Source of the DNA: Alopecurus myosuroides
Lineage: Eukaryota > Streptophyta > Magnoliopsida > Poales > Poaceae
Direction: 5' to 3'
NCBI GenBank assembly: GCA_028641055.1
Contig: CM054062.1
Coordinates: 172,627,642-172,691,641, forward strand
DNA length: 64,000 nucleotides
Shown here one piece after another: positions 24,349 through 35,692 of the stretch. A program made the translations under genes and the position numbers. The notes beneath the pieces were generated by a model that was given only the letters and a program-made list of their open reading frames with translations, was not told where the DNA came from and did not search any database. The stretch's first letter is position 1, and every line of letters begins with the position of its first letter.

Positions 24349-24363
24349 ACTGCCCCCAATCTT
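24349..24363 (-). other. Polypurine tract of Ath-4
   Basis: The minus strand reads AGATTGGGGGCAGT directly before the LTR. Confidence 0.7.
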
Positions 24364-26082
24364 AGACCTCGCTTGTCCCCAAGCGAAACTGAACTCAGAA
24401 AACAAGACCACAGGTTTATGGAGTGAAGAGTCGATAAATAAAATACAGATAAGAAGCATCACATTTACCTATGCGCCATTCATTACATACAACAACTTCT
24501 TCTCATATAACTTAACTTGAAACAAGTAAAGGGAGTCACAAACAAAGATGCAAAAGAGAGAATCAAAGTTGGTGATGGCAAACTTCGTTCTTGGTCAGAG
24601 AACATTTAGTGAAATTATACTTATCTTAGGTGAAGTCTTTATAACAAGGTTTATATTGTAGAGCTTAACATGTTTAATTATAACAACTCTTTTATAGTGA
24701 TTCATAGCCTCTTCAAAGTAATATTCATTCAGATAATAAAGCATGTGGTGAACAAAGAAGGATAGAAAACATGATTGCATAAATAGACATATAGATAGTG
24801 TGATCACAACAACTCAAATGCTTGCTGGAGAAAGAAGGAATGGGTTTACTGACTCAAGATAAATGTAAAAGAAAGGCCCTTCGCAGAGGGAAGCATTGAT
24901 CACTCATGTGCTAGAGCTTTTATTTTAATAAATAGAGGTATAAAATGCATGGCACTCCTCCCATCCATCTTACACTAACCTTGGCTAACCGAATCCTCGG
25001 GTGCCTGCCAACAATCACAAACCATGAAGGAGTGTCTAAATTTTGAGAGGTGTATGTTTATTTCAACGAATGGCAAACAGAAAATACAGTACGTCACAAG
25101 CCAACTAGACTCACAAGACCGGCTCCCATAGAAGGACGCAACTGGTATAGAAGGTCATCCCTCTTTCTCTTTTTGTTTACACAATTATGCTTTGATTGGT
25201 AAATTAGGGAAAAAACGAGTGAAGAAAATTTGTATTATTATTTGGGGCTGGGAACCCCGCTACCAGCTCTTCTAGCATTTGGATAAGCGGATGAATCCAC
25301 TAGTCCAGGTGTGTGAGTCCAATCAACAAGTGAGATAAAGATTCTCTATTTGCGTCCTCATGAGCTAAAACAGGAACACAAAACAGGAGTAATTTGAAAG
25401 TTTTAAAGGTAGCCCATGAGCAATTTACTTGGAGTGGCGGTGAAATACCACATGTAGGACAGTATGGTGGACACAAATGGCAAGGTTTTGGGGTTTAAGT
25501 TTTGGATGCACGAGAAGCATTCCCTCTCAGTACAGGGTTTTTGGCTAGCAAGGCTGGGTAGCAAGCATAAAAGTTGAAGGAAAACAAACAAATATACATA
25601 TGATGAAACCAATCAAGCAATATTCATTGAAAGCACAAGCGATCTTAACTTTTGAATACTAAGTTTATGAGCTAAAAGGCAAATTCCTCTTTCTTATACT
25701 AGCAACTCAAATTATTATTTCTGCTGACCCAAGCTAAGTTTGCCAAAACCAACTAGATTAACTTGATGATCTCTAGAGTGATACCAAATACTAATAACAA
25801 GCTCAACAATATGACAGAAGTTGAAAGCTGAAATAATGTGCATAGAAAGTAAATGATGAAACTTCTCATTAATATTTCAAACCGGCAACTCACACCAACG
25901 GATACAATGATAACCAACTAGGTAGAGACACTTCCATACTGCAAACCATCCTATATGATAACTTCTCTACTCATGATATGACTCTACTGAAAAAGTAAAA
26001 ATGATGAAAGATAGTGATGTGATACCGCGACACTCCCCCCAAGCTTGGAACAAGCCGAGGGGATGCCAAAACCAATGATGAA
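24364..26082 (-). other. Ath-4 3' noncoding region
   Basis: No coding frame is supported. The segment 24850-25560 is shared with the other Athila-like elements of the window even though their LTRs differ. Confidence 0.7.
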
Positions 26083-26529
26083 TCAACTCTTCGGTGGTGG
26101 TGAAGGTGGAATCACTCGGAGAGAAGTTAGAAAGCCTTTGATGATATGACAAAGCTCAGTATTTTCCGCTTCCAGAATTGCTACCTCGGCCTTGAGAATA
26201 CGATATTGTTCGCAAAATTGACCGGCGACCCGGTGTGCTTGAGCTATCACAGGGAACACGTTGGGGTCTTGATCCTGAGGCACGGTCCCCTGCACATTAT
26301 GAGAGTATCAACACTAAGGGTTAATGGATCCCACAAAGGTGGGGTTCCTTGTTGGTGCTGGTGCAGCCCTCCGGATCTCTTTCCTCAAACTTTTAACCAT
26401 GTCTTCCCTCCTTGCATCTATCTCTTCCTTCGTCGCCCATCCCGCGAAAGCACCCTCGTGGATGTCTTGCTGGATTTGTCGAAGACGACGTGCGGCGTAA
26501 TCCTCAATGCTAGAGTTGAAAGAGGACAT
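26083..26529 (-). pseudogene. Ath-4 small accessory ORF with two stops
   Basis: One minus-strand frame of 149 codons starts with ATG at 26529 and is broken by two close stops (TAG at 26314-26316 and a TGA two codons on). The first half is charged (IEDYAARRLRQIQQDI, then EEIDARREDMVKSLRKEIRR). The second has a heptad-like helix (CEQYRILKAEVAILEAENTE), suggesting a coiled coil. It is unrelated by eye to the larger accessory ORF of Ath-2 though both lie between the coding core and the 3' tail. Function unknown. Confidence 0.55.
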
Positions 26530-26622
26530 ATTGACCTAGAAACTCCGAACTCGTGTCAGGAAAACGGCTCGAAACAGAAACACGATGAGAAAAAGATATA
26601 CGGACCTCGGGGGGTCCGGGGG

Positions 26623-26630
26623 ATTATATA
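26623..26630 (-). promoter_or_regulatory. Internal TATA box ahead of the Ath-4 accessory ORF
   Basis: In minus sense a GC-rich block (about 26690-26770, with the CATGGTGTGGGCACCCC motif typical of Athila-like LTRs) is followed by TATATAAT and, about 100 nt later, the accessory ATG. The spacing looks like a separate promoter for a subgenomic mRNA. Confidence 0.45.
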
Positions 26631-26867
26631 GCAAAAAGTTTCATAACAAAAGGAAAGTCCAGTTTGAAAACGAGTCGGAGAGGGGCTCCGGGGTGCCCAC
26701 ACCATGGGCTGGCGCGGCCAGAGGTGGTCTCGCGCCACCCTATGGTTTGGAGCCTCCGGGCTCCGTCTCCCTCTTGTTTCCGGCTCATAATTTTTCATAT
26801 TTTCTGAAAACAGTAAAAATATAAGTTGAAAGATGTTTCGCGAACATTTTCTTACCAAAGCTGATAC

Positions 26868-29760
26868 CTATTGGAAAACTAACTCTGCAGTTTCTGAAAT
26901 ATGCTTATTAATGAATTCCTCCGGGATCATGGCTCGAATACAATCAACATTTTCATTATAAGGATCTCCAGAAATATAATTCTTGAGTCTTTGGTCATTC
27001 ACCACTTGTGAGGAGTTGTCTTCAAGGGAAACAATTTTAATTGCTCCCGAATGATATACCTCTTCGATAACAAAAGATCCTTCCCATCTCGAGAGTAATT
27101 TTCCTGCACAAAATCAGAGACGAGACCTATACAATAGCACTTTCTCACCAATATGAAATTATCTTTTAATAATTCTCGTATCATGCCACCTTTTAACTTT
27201 CTCTTTAAAGAGCTTAGAATTTTCATACGCTTCACTCCTCCATTCATCTAAAGAACTTAAGTCAAGCAACCTTTTCTCACCAGCAAGTTTAAAATCTCTT
27301 TTTAGGTCGTTCACTGCCCAATAAGCTTTGTGTTTTAATTCTAGGGGCAAGTGACAAGCTTTTCCATAAACCATCTTATAAGGAGACATGCCCATGGGAT
27401 TTTTGTAAGCAATTCTATAAGCCCACAAAGCATCATTTAATTTCTTAGCCCAATTTTTTCTAGATTTGTTAACAGTCTTTTGCAAGATAGATTTGATTTC
27501 TCTATTCGATAATTCTACTTGCCCACTAGTTTGAGGATGATAGGGTGAGGCAATTCTATGATTAACATCATATTTAGCAAGAGTTTTTCTAAAACCACCA
27601 TGAATAAAGTGAGAACCCCCCATCAGTCATAAGATATCTATGCACACCAAACCTAGGGAAAATGATGTCTTTAAGCATTTTTATTGAGGTTTCACCATCA
27701 TTACTTTTAATAGGCATAGCTTCTACCCATTTAGTCACATAATCAACAGCAACAAGAATATGAGTGTAGCCTTTTTTAAGGAGGGAAAGGACCCATAAAG
27801 TCAAAACCCCAACAATCAAATGGTTCAATGACAAGAGAATAATTCATAGGTATTTCATTACGTCTAGAAATATTTCCAACCCTTTGACATTGATCACAAG
27901 ACAAAACAATTTTTCTAGCATCTTTAAAGAGAGTAGGCCAATAAAAACCTGATTGTAGAACTTTATGTGTAGTTCTGTCTCCAGCGTGATGTCCTCCATA
28001 AGCACTACTATGCCATTTTCTCAATATCTCTTGTTGTTCATTTTCAGGAACACATCTTCGCATAATACCATTAACACCTTCTTTATATAAGTGTGGGTCA
28101 TCCCAAAAATAATGCCTCAAATCATAGAAGAATTTTCTTCTTTGCTGAGTTGTAAAGGTAGGAGGCAAATACTTCGAAACAATAAGGGTTAGCATAATGA
28201 ACATACCATGGACTCTCTTGAGAGCTCACTTTTATTGCAGCCAACTGTTCAATAGGAAAAATATCATTAATAGGAATAGCGTCATCAGAGATATTTTCTA
28301 ATCTAGACAAATTATCAGCAACAAGATTTTCAGCACCCTTCCTATCCACAATATGTAAATCAAGCTCTTGTAAGAGAAGCACCCATCTAATAAGCCTAGG
28401 CTTAGCATCTTTCTTTTCCATAAGGTGCTTAATAGCAGCATGATCAGTATGAATAGTAACTTTAGAATCAACAATATACTACCTAAATTTATCACAAGCA
28501 AAAACTACAGCTAGGAACTCTTTCTCAGTGGTGGCATAATTATTTTGAGCAACATCAAGAGTTTTACTACATTAATGAATAACATTCAACTTCTTAACTA
28601 TTCGATGTCCAGGAACAACACCTACATCATAATCACTAGCATCACACATAATTTCAAACGGTAAATTCCAATCAGGTGGTTGAACTATAGGGGCAGATAT
28701 AAGAGCCTTCTTTAAAATTTCAAAAGCTTCCTTACAATCTTCATCAAAAACAAAAGGTACATCTTTTTGAAGAAGATTAGTAAGAGGTTTTGATATTTTA
28801 GAGAAATCTTTAATAAACCTTCTATAGAAACCAACATGACCCAGAATACTACGAATACCTTTGACATCTCTGGGACAGGGCATTTTCTCAATAGCATCAA
28901 CTTTAGCTCTGTCAACTTCAATACCTCTTTCAGAAATTTTATGTCCAAGAACAATTCCTTCATTAACCATAAAATGGCATTTCTCCCAGTTAAGAACAAG
29001 ATTAGTCTCCTCACATCTCTGCAAAACTTTATCAAGATTATGCAAACAATTATCAAAAGAAGTTCCATAGACGGTGAAATCGTCCATGAAGACTTCCACA
29101 ATTTCTTCATAAAAACCATGAAAGATAGCACACATACATCTTTGAAAAGTAGCAGGAGCATTACATAAACCAAAAGGCATACGTCTATAAGCATAGGTTC
29201 CAAAAGGACAAGTGAAAGTCGTTTTCTCTTGATCAGGCTTTCTAACATCAATTTGAGAGAACCCAGAATAACCATCAAGAAAACAGAAATGATTTTTCTT
29301 AGACAACATTTCTAACATTTGATCAATAAAATTCAAAGGATAATGATCTTTCTTAGTAACTTTGTTAACATTCCTAAAATAAATGCACATCCTATAACCA
29401 ACCACTACTCTTTGAGGAATAAGTTCATTATTTTCATTTGGCACAACAGTCATCCCTCCTTTCTTAGGGACACAATGCACATGACTAACCCATCTACTAT
29501 TAGCAATAGGATAAATAATACCAGCATCAAGGAGTTTTAATAACTCGTTTCTTACCACATCCTCATCTTAGGATTTAAACGATGTTGATGTTCAACAACT
29601 GGCTTTGCATCAGGTTCAATGTTAATAGCATGCTGACATATAGTAGGAGAAATCCCCTTCAAATCATCAAGAGTATAACCAATACCACCTATGTGTTTCT
29701 TCAATATTCCCAATAATCTCTCCTCTTCTTCACCAGAAAGTTTAGAACTAATAGTAAAAG
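26868..29760 (-). pseudogene. Ath-4 pol: reverse transcriptase, RNase H, integrase (broken)
   Basis: RT is at 28572-29558 with WVSHVHCVPKKGG, RMPFGLCNAPATFQRCM and the catalytic FMDDFTVYG; the F-M-D-D form is typical of the Athila clade. RNase H pieces follow at 28122-28500, ending with the [17 protein letters not shown] motif. Integrase has HHAGDRTTHK with CDQCQRV (zinc site), WGFDFMGPFP, then [16 protein letters not shown] carrying the last catalytic residue, and a C-terminal region to a stop at 26868. Frame changes near 29760, 28560, 28200, 27780 and 27600 and several stops inactivate it. This is the only RT-bearing Athila-like core in the window. Confidence 0.88.
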
Positions 29761-31557
29761 GATATATTTCTTATCATCAATATGAGCATATTTAAGATTG
29801 TCAGGCAAAGGCTTTAAATCAAAAACAGGATCCTCCTTGGGTGGTAACATGGTACCCAAGTCTTCCACCGGTAAATTATGTTTCAACATTGCTGGATGAT
29901 GTAAGAAAATCTTGTCGATTTCATTCCTTTCTTCCATGTATTGATGCAAAGGATTGTTAGGAGCAAGAGAAATAGAAGCCAATTGTTCAACTCTATAATT
30001 CTCATTAGGTAATTCAGCTTCATAAGGTGCTTTAGCAAATTTGGATAAATTAAATTCATCAGACTCTCCATCAAACTTTGTAAGAATTTTCTCCTTTTTA
30101 CAATAAATAACATCACCACAAGTGTTTAAGAAAGGTCTACCAAATATAATAGTACAAGTATCACTAGCAGAAGTACCTAGTACTAGAAAATCAGCAGGAT
30201 ACTTAGTTTTACCACATAAGACCTCCACATCTCTAACAATACCAATTGGAGAAATAGTTTCCCTATTAGAAAGTTGAATAATCACATCAATGTCTTCAAG
30301 TTCACAAGAACCAATTTCATGCATGATTTCTTTATAAAGCTCATAAGGAATAACACTAGAACTAGCACCAATATCACACAAACCATAATAGCAATGATCA
30401 CCTATCCTAACAGATAGCACAAGAACACTAGGTTTCCTAGATTTACTAGGATGAGATACAATATTAGAAGCATCTTCACAAAATATAATGTGTCCCTCTT
30501 CTACATTTTCAGAAACAAGGTCTTTTACTATTGCTACTTTAGGTTCTACAGTTATTTGTTTCTCGGGTTCTACAGGTTTCCTTGCACTTTTATTAACCAC
30601 ACTAGCTAACATAGAATGTTCTTTTACCTTAGCAGGGAAAGGAATTTTCTCAATATAAGGTTCATGCACAATAGAATCAACAGTATGAACTTCTATATCT
30701 CTAGCAGGAACACAATTAACAGTATCTTTATAAGGTGCATGGTACTTGTCCCATTCCTTTTTAGGAATATCAAAATAAGAAGCAAAATCCTTATATGAGT
30801 TTGCAACAACTTGAAAATCAAGACCATAAATAGTACTAACATTATGAAAATCATCAGATGGCATAAAAGTTTTAATGCATTCATAATCATAATTTATACC
30901 CGACTTTCTACCTTTGTCATTTTCCCATCCTTCAGTGTTTTCTTGAATACGGTCATGAAGATCCCATTTAGCTTCATCTTTCATACATGTAAATTATCCA
31001 GAACAAGAAGCATCAAATAAATCCTTATCATGAAGAGAAATCCTTGCATAGAAATTATTAATAACAATATTACTAGGGAGCTCATGAACGGGGCATTTGA
31101 GCATTAGTACCTTCAACCTCCCCCATGCTTGGGAAATACTCTGTCCGTCATGAGGCCAAAAATTATATATATAATTCCAATCTCTATGAACTTCACTGGG
31201 AGGATAGAATTTAGAATAAAAGAGAGGCACAATTTCCTCCCATCCAATAGTTTGGCTATTTTTCAGCAGTTTGAACCATTCATAGGCTCGGCATGTCAAT
31301 GATATAGAGAATAATTTCCTCTTCACTTGGCTCGTTGTAATACCTGCACACTTGAACAACTCGCATAATTCATGTAAAAAGAGCAAATGATCACCAGGAT
31401 GGACAGTTCAATCACCTGAATAAGAGTTATCCCTTGCATGTTTAACAATCTTTACATGTATTTTATAAGGATCCAAATCGTCAGGCGGTGGGTCACTTAC
31501 TACCCTAGCAGTGGTAGCAGTGCCCACAAATAAGGACTCAAAAGGAGACCCAAACAT
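29761..31557 (-). pseudogene. Ath-4 gag and protease (one frame, with stops)
   Basis: The probable ATG is at 31557. Gag shows QVKRKLFSISLTCRAYEWF, FYSKFYPPSE and NFWPHDGQSISQAWGRL, the classical gag domain. In-frame stops fall near 31406 and at 30994. Downstream in the same frame are a Lys/Glu-rich linker and a retropepsin: YGLCDIGASSSVIPYELY has D-I-G-A-S at the active site (D-T/S-G is usual), then IIFGRPFLNTCGDVIYC. The frame is lost near 29760 before RT. Confidence 0.82.
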
Positions 31558-31644
31558 AGTGTAATAAAGCAGTAGACAGTAATAAAAATAGCACTTACAA
31601 CAGAAGCTTCCTTTATCAATTCCACTTTCCAATAGCGCTTCACT

Positions 31645-31661
31645 CCCCGGCAACAGCACCA
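31645..31661 (-). other. Primer-binding site of Ath-4 (decayed tRNA-Asp type)
   Basis: The minus strand reads TGGTGCTGTTGCCGGGG, two transitions from TGGCGCCGTTGCCGGGG, 11 nt after the LTR end. Confidence 0.75.
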
Positions 31662-31672
31662 GAAAATAGTCT

Positions 31673-32621
31673 TGATGACCCACAAGTATAGGGGGTGTAC
31701 CGTAGTACTTTCGATAAATAAGAGTGTTGAACCCAACGAGGAGCAGAAGGTGTTGACAAGCAGTTTCGATGAAGGAATAACTGTAAATACTGGAAAATAG
31801 ATTTGTAGGGTTTTTTGATATTGTAGATAAATAAAGTGCGAGTAAATAAAATGCAGTAGTAATAATTGCAGCAATTCGCCCAATCCTTTGTTCAGCAAAG
31901 GACAAGCCGGTAGGTTTACGTATGATTAACAAACGTTCTCGAGGACACACGGGAGGTTTCTGTCAAGTGCTTTTGTTCCATGCAGCTGAATAATGTTAGG
32001 TGTTTTGATAAGTGTTGTGTGGATGAACCTATGCTAATGTACCGTCCCATCCAAGACTAATACATACTTGTGATTATACCCCTTGCAAGCATCCGCAACT
32101 ACAAGAAAGTAATTACGAAATAAATTTAACCACAACTTTAAACTCGGGGATCCTACGCTTCCTCGTGTAATGGTTTCCTAACGGGGGTCTAGGTTTCTGT
32201 CACTCCGGCAAACCCACAATTAGTAGCCAAATACACGATGCATCCCCCTAGGCCCATAAATAGTGAATTATCATGTAGTCGACGTTCACATGACACCACT
32301 AGGAGAATAACATTACAACTTAAATATCAAACATTAAATATTATTGAACATTACTTCACGACTAACAACTTACTTCTCCCATGTCCTCAAGAACAACACG
32401 AACTACTCACAAGACATCATATGGATCATGATTAGATGTGATATAATGGATGCTAACAATCTGGTCATAAAGTGCAAACACCGATAAATCTCTCAAGCAT
32501 CAACTACTAACAAGTAATCCACACCGGGAGAGAGATCTAATGCAAAACAACGATATAGGCCCCTAATTGTTACAGCGGGATGATGGTGGATGATGAGGGT
32601 GATGGTGCTGGTGGTGATGAT
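31673..32621 (-). repeat. Ath-4 5' LTR, left part
   Basis: Starts TGATGACCCACAAGTATAGG and matches 22840-23790. It is interrupted in its GAT-rich microsatellite by Tek-2 and continues at 47651. Confidence 0.9.
32617..32621. repeat. Target-site duplication of Tek-2 (ATGAT)
   Basis: ATGAT at 32617-32621 and 47646-47650. The site lies in a GAT repeat, so the exact register is slightly ambiguous, but the LTR termini (TGTCGC...GTTACA) fix it. Confidence 0.85.
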
Positions 32622-33096
32622 TGTCGCACCCGGACTTCTAGAGGATACTCACCGTACGAACTGAACAGTATTCTGATGGGATTACGGGGCTTTCCGGCAC
32701 CCGCGTCCTCTTACGAGTAGGCCAACACTTATGTGTGACAACCCATCGCTACTGTTCATCGTCGATGTAAACTATCCTGTAGAAATCAGGACACTACCAT
32801 TGACGTACTTCATACCATACACACATGGTACGTCAACGGCTTTGAACAAAAGGATGACACAACATGCCTCTACGACACAAAAGATAGAAATAAGTTGCAA
32901 ATGGCCCTCACTAGGGCAGAGATAGCAAATACAATCATCCAGAGGACACATGTCCCAACATAGCATCATTACATCTCAGCGGAAGCATTCAAAGGGGTCT
33001 GAGTACAGACAAAATCCAAATAGGCTTAAGAAGCCGGAAACTGAAATAAAGACGGAGCCCATCCACGATGTCTCGGATCCTGCCCGGGTCCGCTAA

Positions 33097-33161
33097 CTAC
33101 TCGTCAGCAGCCTCGTCAAACTCCACGTAGTAGCCGTCACCTGGATCCTCGTAATCGTAGT
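33097..33161 (-). other. LTR exon-like block, terminal (Tek-2 3' LTR)
   Basis: It follows an acceptor TTTCCGCAG (33162-33170) and encodes a very acidic tail (DPGDGYYVEFDEAADE) ending in TAG. Its reading phase (two leading bases) fits the one-base overhang of the block at 34391-34468. The 5' LTR copy is 43524-43588; the Tek-3 copy is 59714-59778. Confidence 0.45.
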
Positions 33162-33176
33162 CTGCGGAAACCACAG

Positions 33177-33206
33177 CCCCAAAGGGGTCAGTACATAGAC
33201 GTACTG
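33177..33206 (-). promoter_or_regulatory. Tandem hairpins before the LTR acceptor (Tek-2 3' LTR)
   Basis: CAGTAC/GTACTG (33189-33194 with 33201-33206) and CCCC/GGGG (33177-33187, 3-nt loop). The 5' LTR copy is 43604-43633. Confidence 0.6.
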
Positions 33207-34390
33207 GCAAGCAAGACTCACAGTTCACCAAAGTGTAACCCGTCAACACAAGCACAGATGACTTGGGTTCAACGGAGGGAAAAGGGTATATAAAAGATGC
33301 TGCAACTGGCTGCACTAACCAACTACAGAGATTCTATCATTTCCAACTATCAGAAAGGAGATAAGATCGAGTGTTGTAACCAGCTGACAGATAACTTCAA
33401 ACAAACCCATCCTGGATCCCGCCCCTTATCTCAAGAAGCAATCCGAGGATAACTCACACAGTTGGATTAAGATGAAACAAGTTATTGTGACAATAATCCT
33501 ATTACTAGTCAAATTGTAATCATGGGGTGTGAGATTGTGAATCATTAGGTTTAAGTTGTCCTGAGTACTTGTTAGCCAGTACTTTCACCAAGTTAACCAT
33601 AACCGCGGAAAACACGGCTTCTCGAGAAGATTATCCCTGCAGGGTTGCACCAATTTGGCCATACACGTATGAATAACCCGCCAGATGGGATGCCTCCCAC
33701 CAAGCGGGGCACTCAACACAACTCAACTCTTCTTCGCATCAAGCCCAAAGCACCTTGGGCGCACGGCTAATCAAGCCCCGAAGAAAAGGGACCCTCATAG
33801 CACTCTAAGACCGTGTCCCCCTATATGCCGACTACGAAAGTTCCACCCAGCGCTGGGCTCGCAAAAACATGCATGCGGCAAATAGAAAGCACGAACTAAA
33901 TGAGATGATTTGGACGAGATGCGAATCGAATCAAATTGAGGGGGGCGCCCATACTTGCTTCCCACATGCGGGTAGTGCGCTCATCATGGATCAGTAGACA
34001 AGACCCTTTTCCTATTAGGGTCGACACTAGCAGGCCTCAAAACCACACAGGGCCTCCTGCCGGTGCCTTATCATCAAATTATTATTAAGTAATATCATTA
34101 GCATGATTGATTGATTGATTAAACATCAAGCCCCCAGAACATTATAAAGATATAGTAACTGAAAGTAGCGGGCAACAGACTCGAGCAAAACAACCTAAGC
34201 ATGCTAGTAGGACACTGGCTCAAACAATAGGGTTGTAGGAGTGGTGGTGAGGCAATATCAGGGTTAAGGGATTCATGTGATAGGTTCGTAACAGAAACAA
34301 CTACCACTAAGGCTAGCAGAAATAGACAACGGAAAGTATCGGTAACCAGGGTTGAAAGGAACACAATGGTTCATGTGAGTGATAACTTGC

Positions 34391-34468
34391 CTGCGAACTC
34401 AGCAGCCTGGTACTGAGCTAGATCCTCAGAAGGGGTGCTGTAAAGATCGTCTGTCTCAACGTCGTCGT
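34391..34468 (-). other. LTR exon-like block, upstream (Tek-2 3' LTR)
   Basis: 78 nt between an acceptor (CTCGAATAG) and a donor CAG|GCAAGT. It is open in the phase that joins the terminal block and encodes an acidic segment (VETDDLYSTPSEDLAQY). In Tek-3 the donor is the perfect CAG|GTAAGT. Confidence 0.45.
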
Positions 34469-35679
34469 CTATTCGAGAAGAAGCAAACAAACAAAACAGG
34501 AATGTAAACAATCATTATCATGGCATTGTGCACAATCAAGATGATGCATGACAAATTAAGGGTTGCATCAAAATAAACTAGCTAACATGATAATACAATT
34601 TAGATGGACCCCTATGCTATTTTGAGTGGCATATGGGAAAGGGTCCATAAATTAAGTGGAACAAATGATTTACAAGTAATTATTATGTGAAAGTTGTTAG
34701 CATGATGCATGCATGATGGTAACAACAAAATAACAACAAATAACAATAATAGATGCAAGTAATAAAAGGGTTTAACAAGTTTTGGAAATTATTTATTAAG
34801 TTTAGAAATTTTGGTTACTTAAACATGTCACACACACAATTATTGTTTTCATCAATTTAAAGTGTGCAAAACAATTAACAAAATTTATATTTGAAAAGAA
34901 CATCAAATTTTAGTTGGATTACATGTTTCAAATATTGAAATTTGAATTAGGATGAATTTATTATGAATTAAACAATATTAAACAAGTTTTAATTGAATTT
35001 AAAACAAGTTTGAATATTATTTGAATTTTATTTGTTCAAACCATAAATTCAAATTCACATTTGAAAAGTTCACACTTTGATAGCTTGAAAACATATTTTG
35101 CATGTTCAAAAATATTTTATTTTGAGCAAGTTATGATTTTTATCAAATTTAAATGAATTAAACAAGTATTAAATTATTTAGGCAATTTAAATTATTCAAA
35201 CAATGAAACAAATTTTATATTTGAATAGAATATTCAAAATGGTATGAAAAACATATTTTATTTGCCTTATTTGGAATTAGTATGAATTATTTATGAATTG
35301 TTGCAAATTACATTTGAATTATTCAAATTTGAATTTTAAATGCATTTGGAGTTTTCAAAACAGGAAACAAAAGTTACCAAAAGGTAGACAATTGAATTTA
35401 GACCGGTGTGGATATTTTATTTCCATTTTTTAGAGTTATAAAATAAAAGTTATAAGCAAAATAAAACTAGGGACCAATCTGTGATTTAATTGGACCTAGA
35501 CTTGATTACAGAAAGTTTAGAATTCGTTTTATACTTTTTATACGCACAGGGAAGCTACACCAGTCGCTGCCAGGGGGCCCGTGGGCTCACTGTGCTTGTG
35601 CAGCACATGAGTGACTGACAGGGGGCCCTCCCTGTCAGTACGCAGCCGAAAAAAGATGGGGTTTTAATCCCAGGGAGCC

Positions 35680-35692
35680 GGGACTCGAACCC
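35680..35692 (-). promoter_or_regulatory. tRNA T-arm / B-box-like motif in the Tek-2 LTR
   Basis: The minus strand reads GGGTTCGAGTCCC, a close match to the tRNA T-arm, which doubles as the Pol III B box. A second copy is in the 5' LTR near 46107-46119, and Tek-3 has GGGTTCGATCCC at 57210-57221. No complete tRNA surrounds it. Confidence 0.4.

Noticed and set aside
28712..29278. 188-codon leucine-rich minus-strand frame
   Set aside because: Out-of-frame reading of the RT of Ath-4; the RT frame explains the region.
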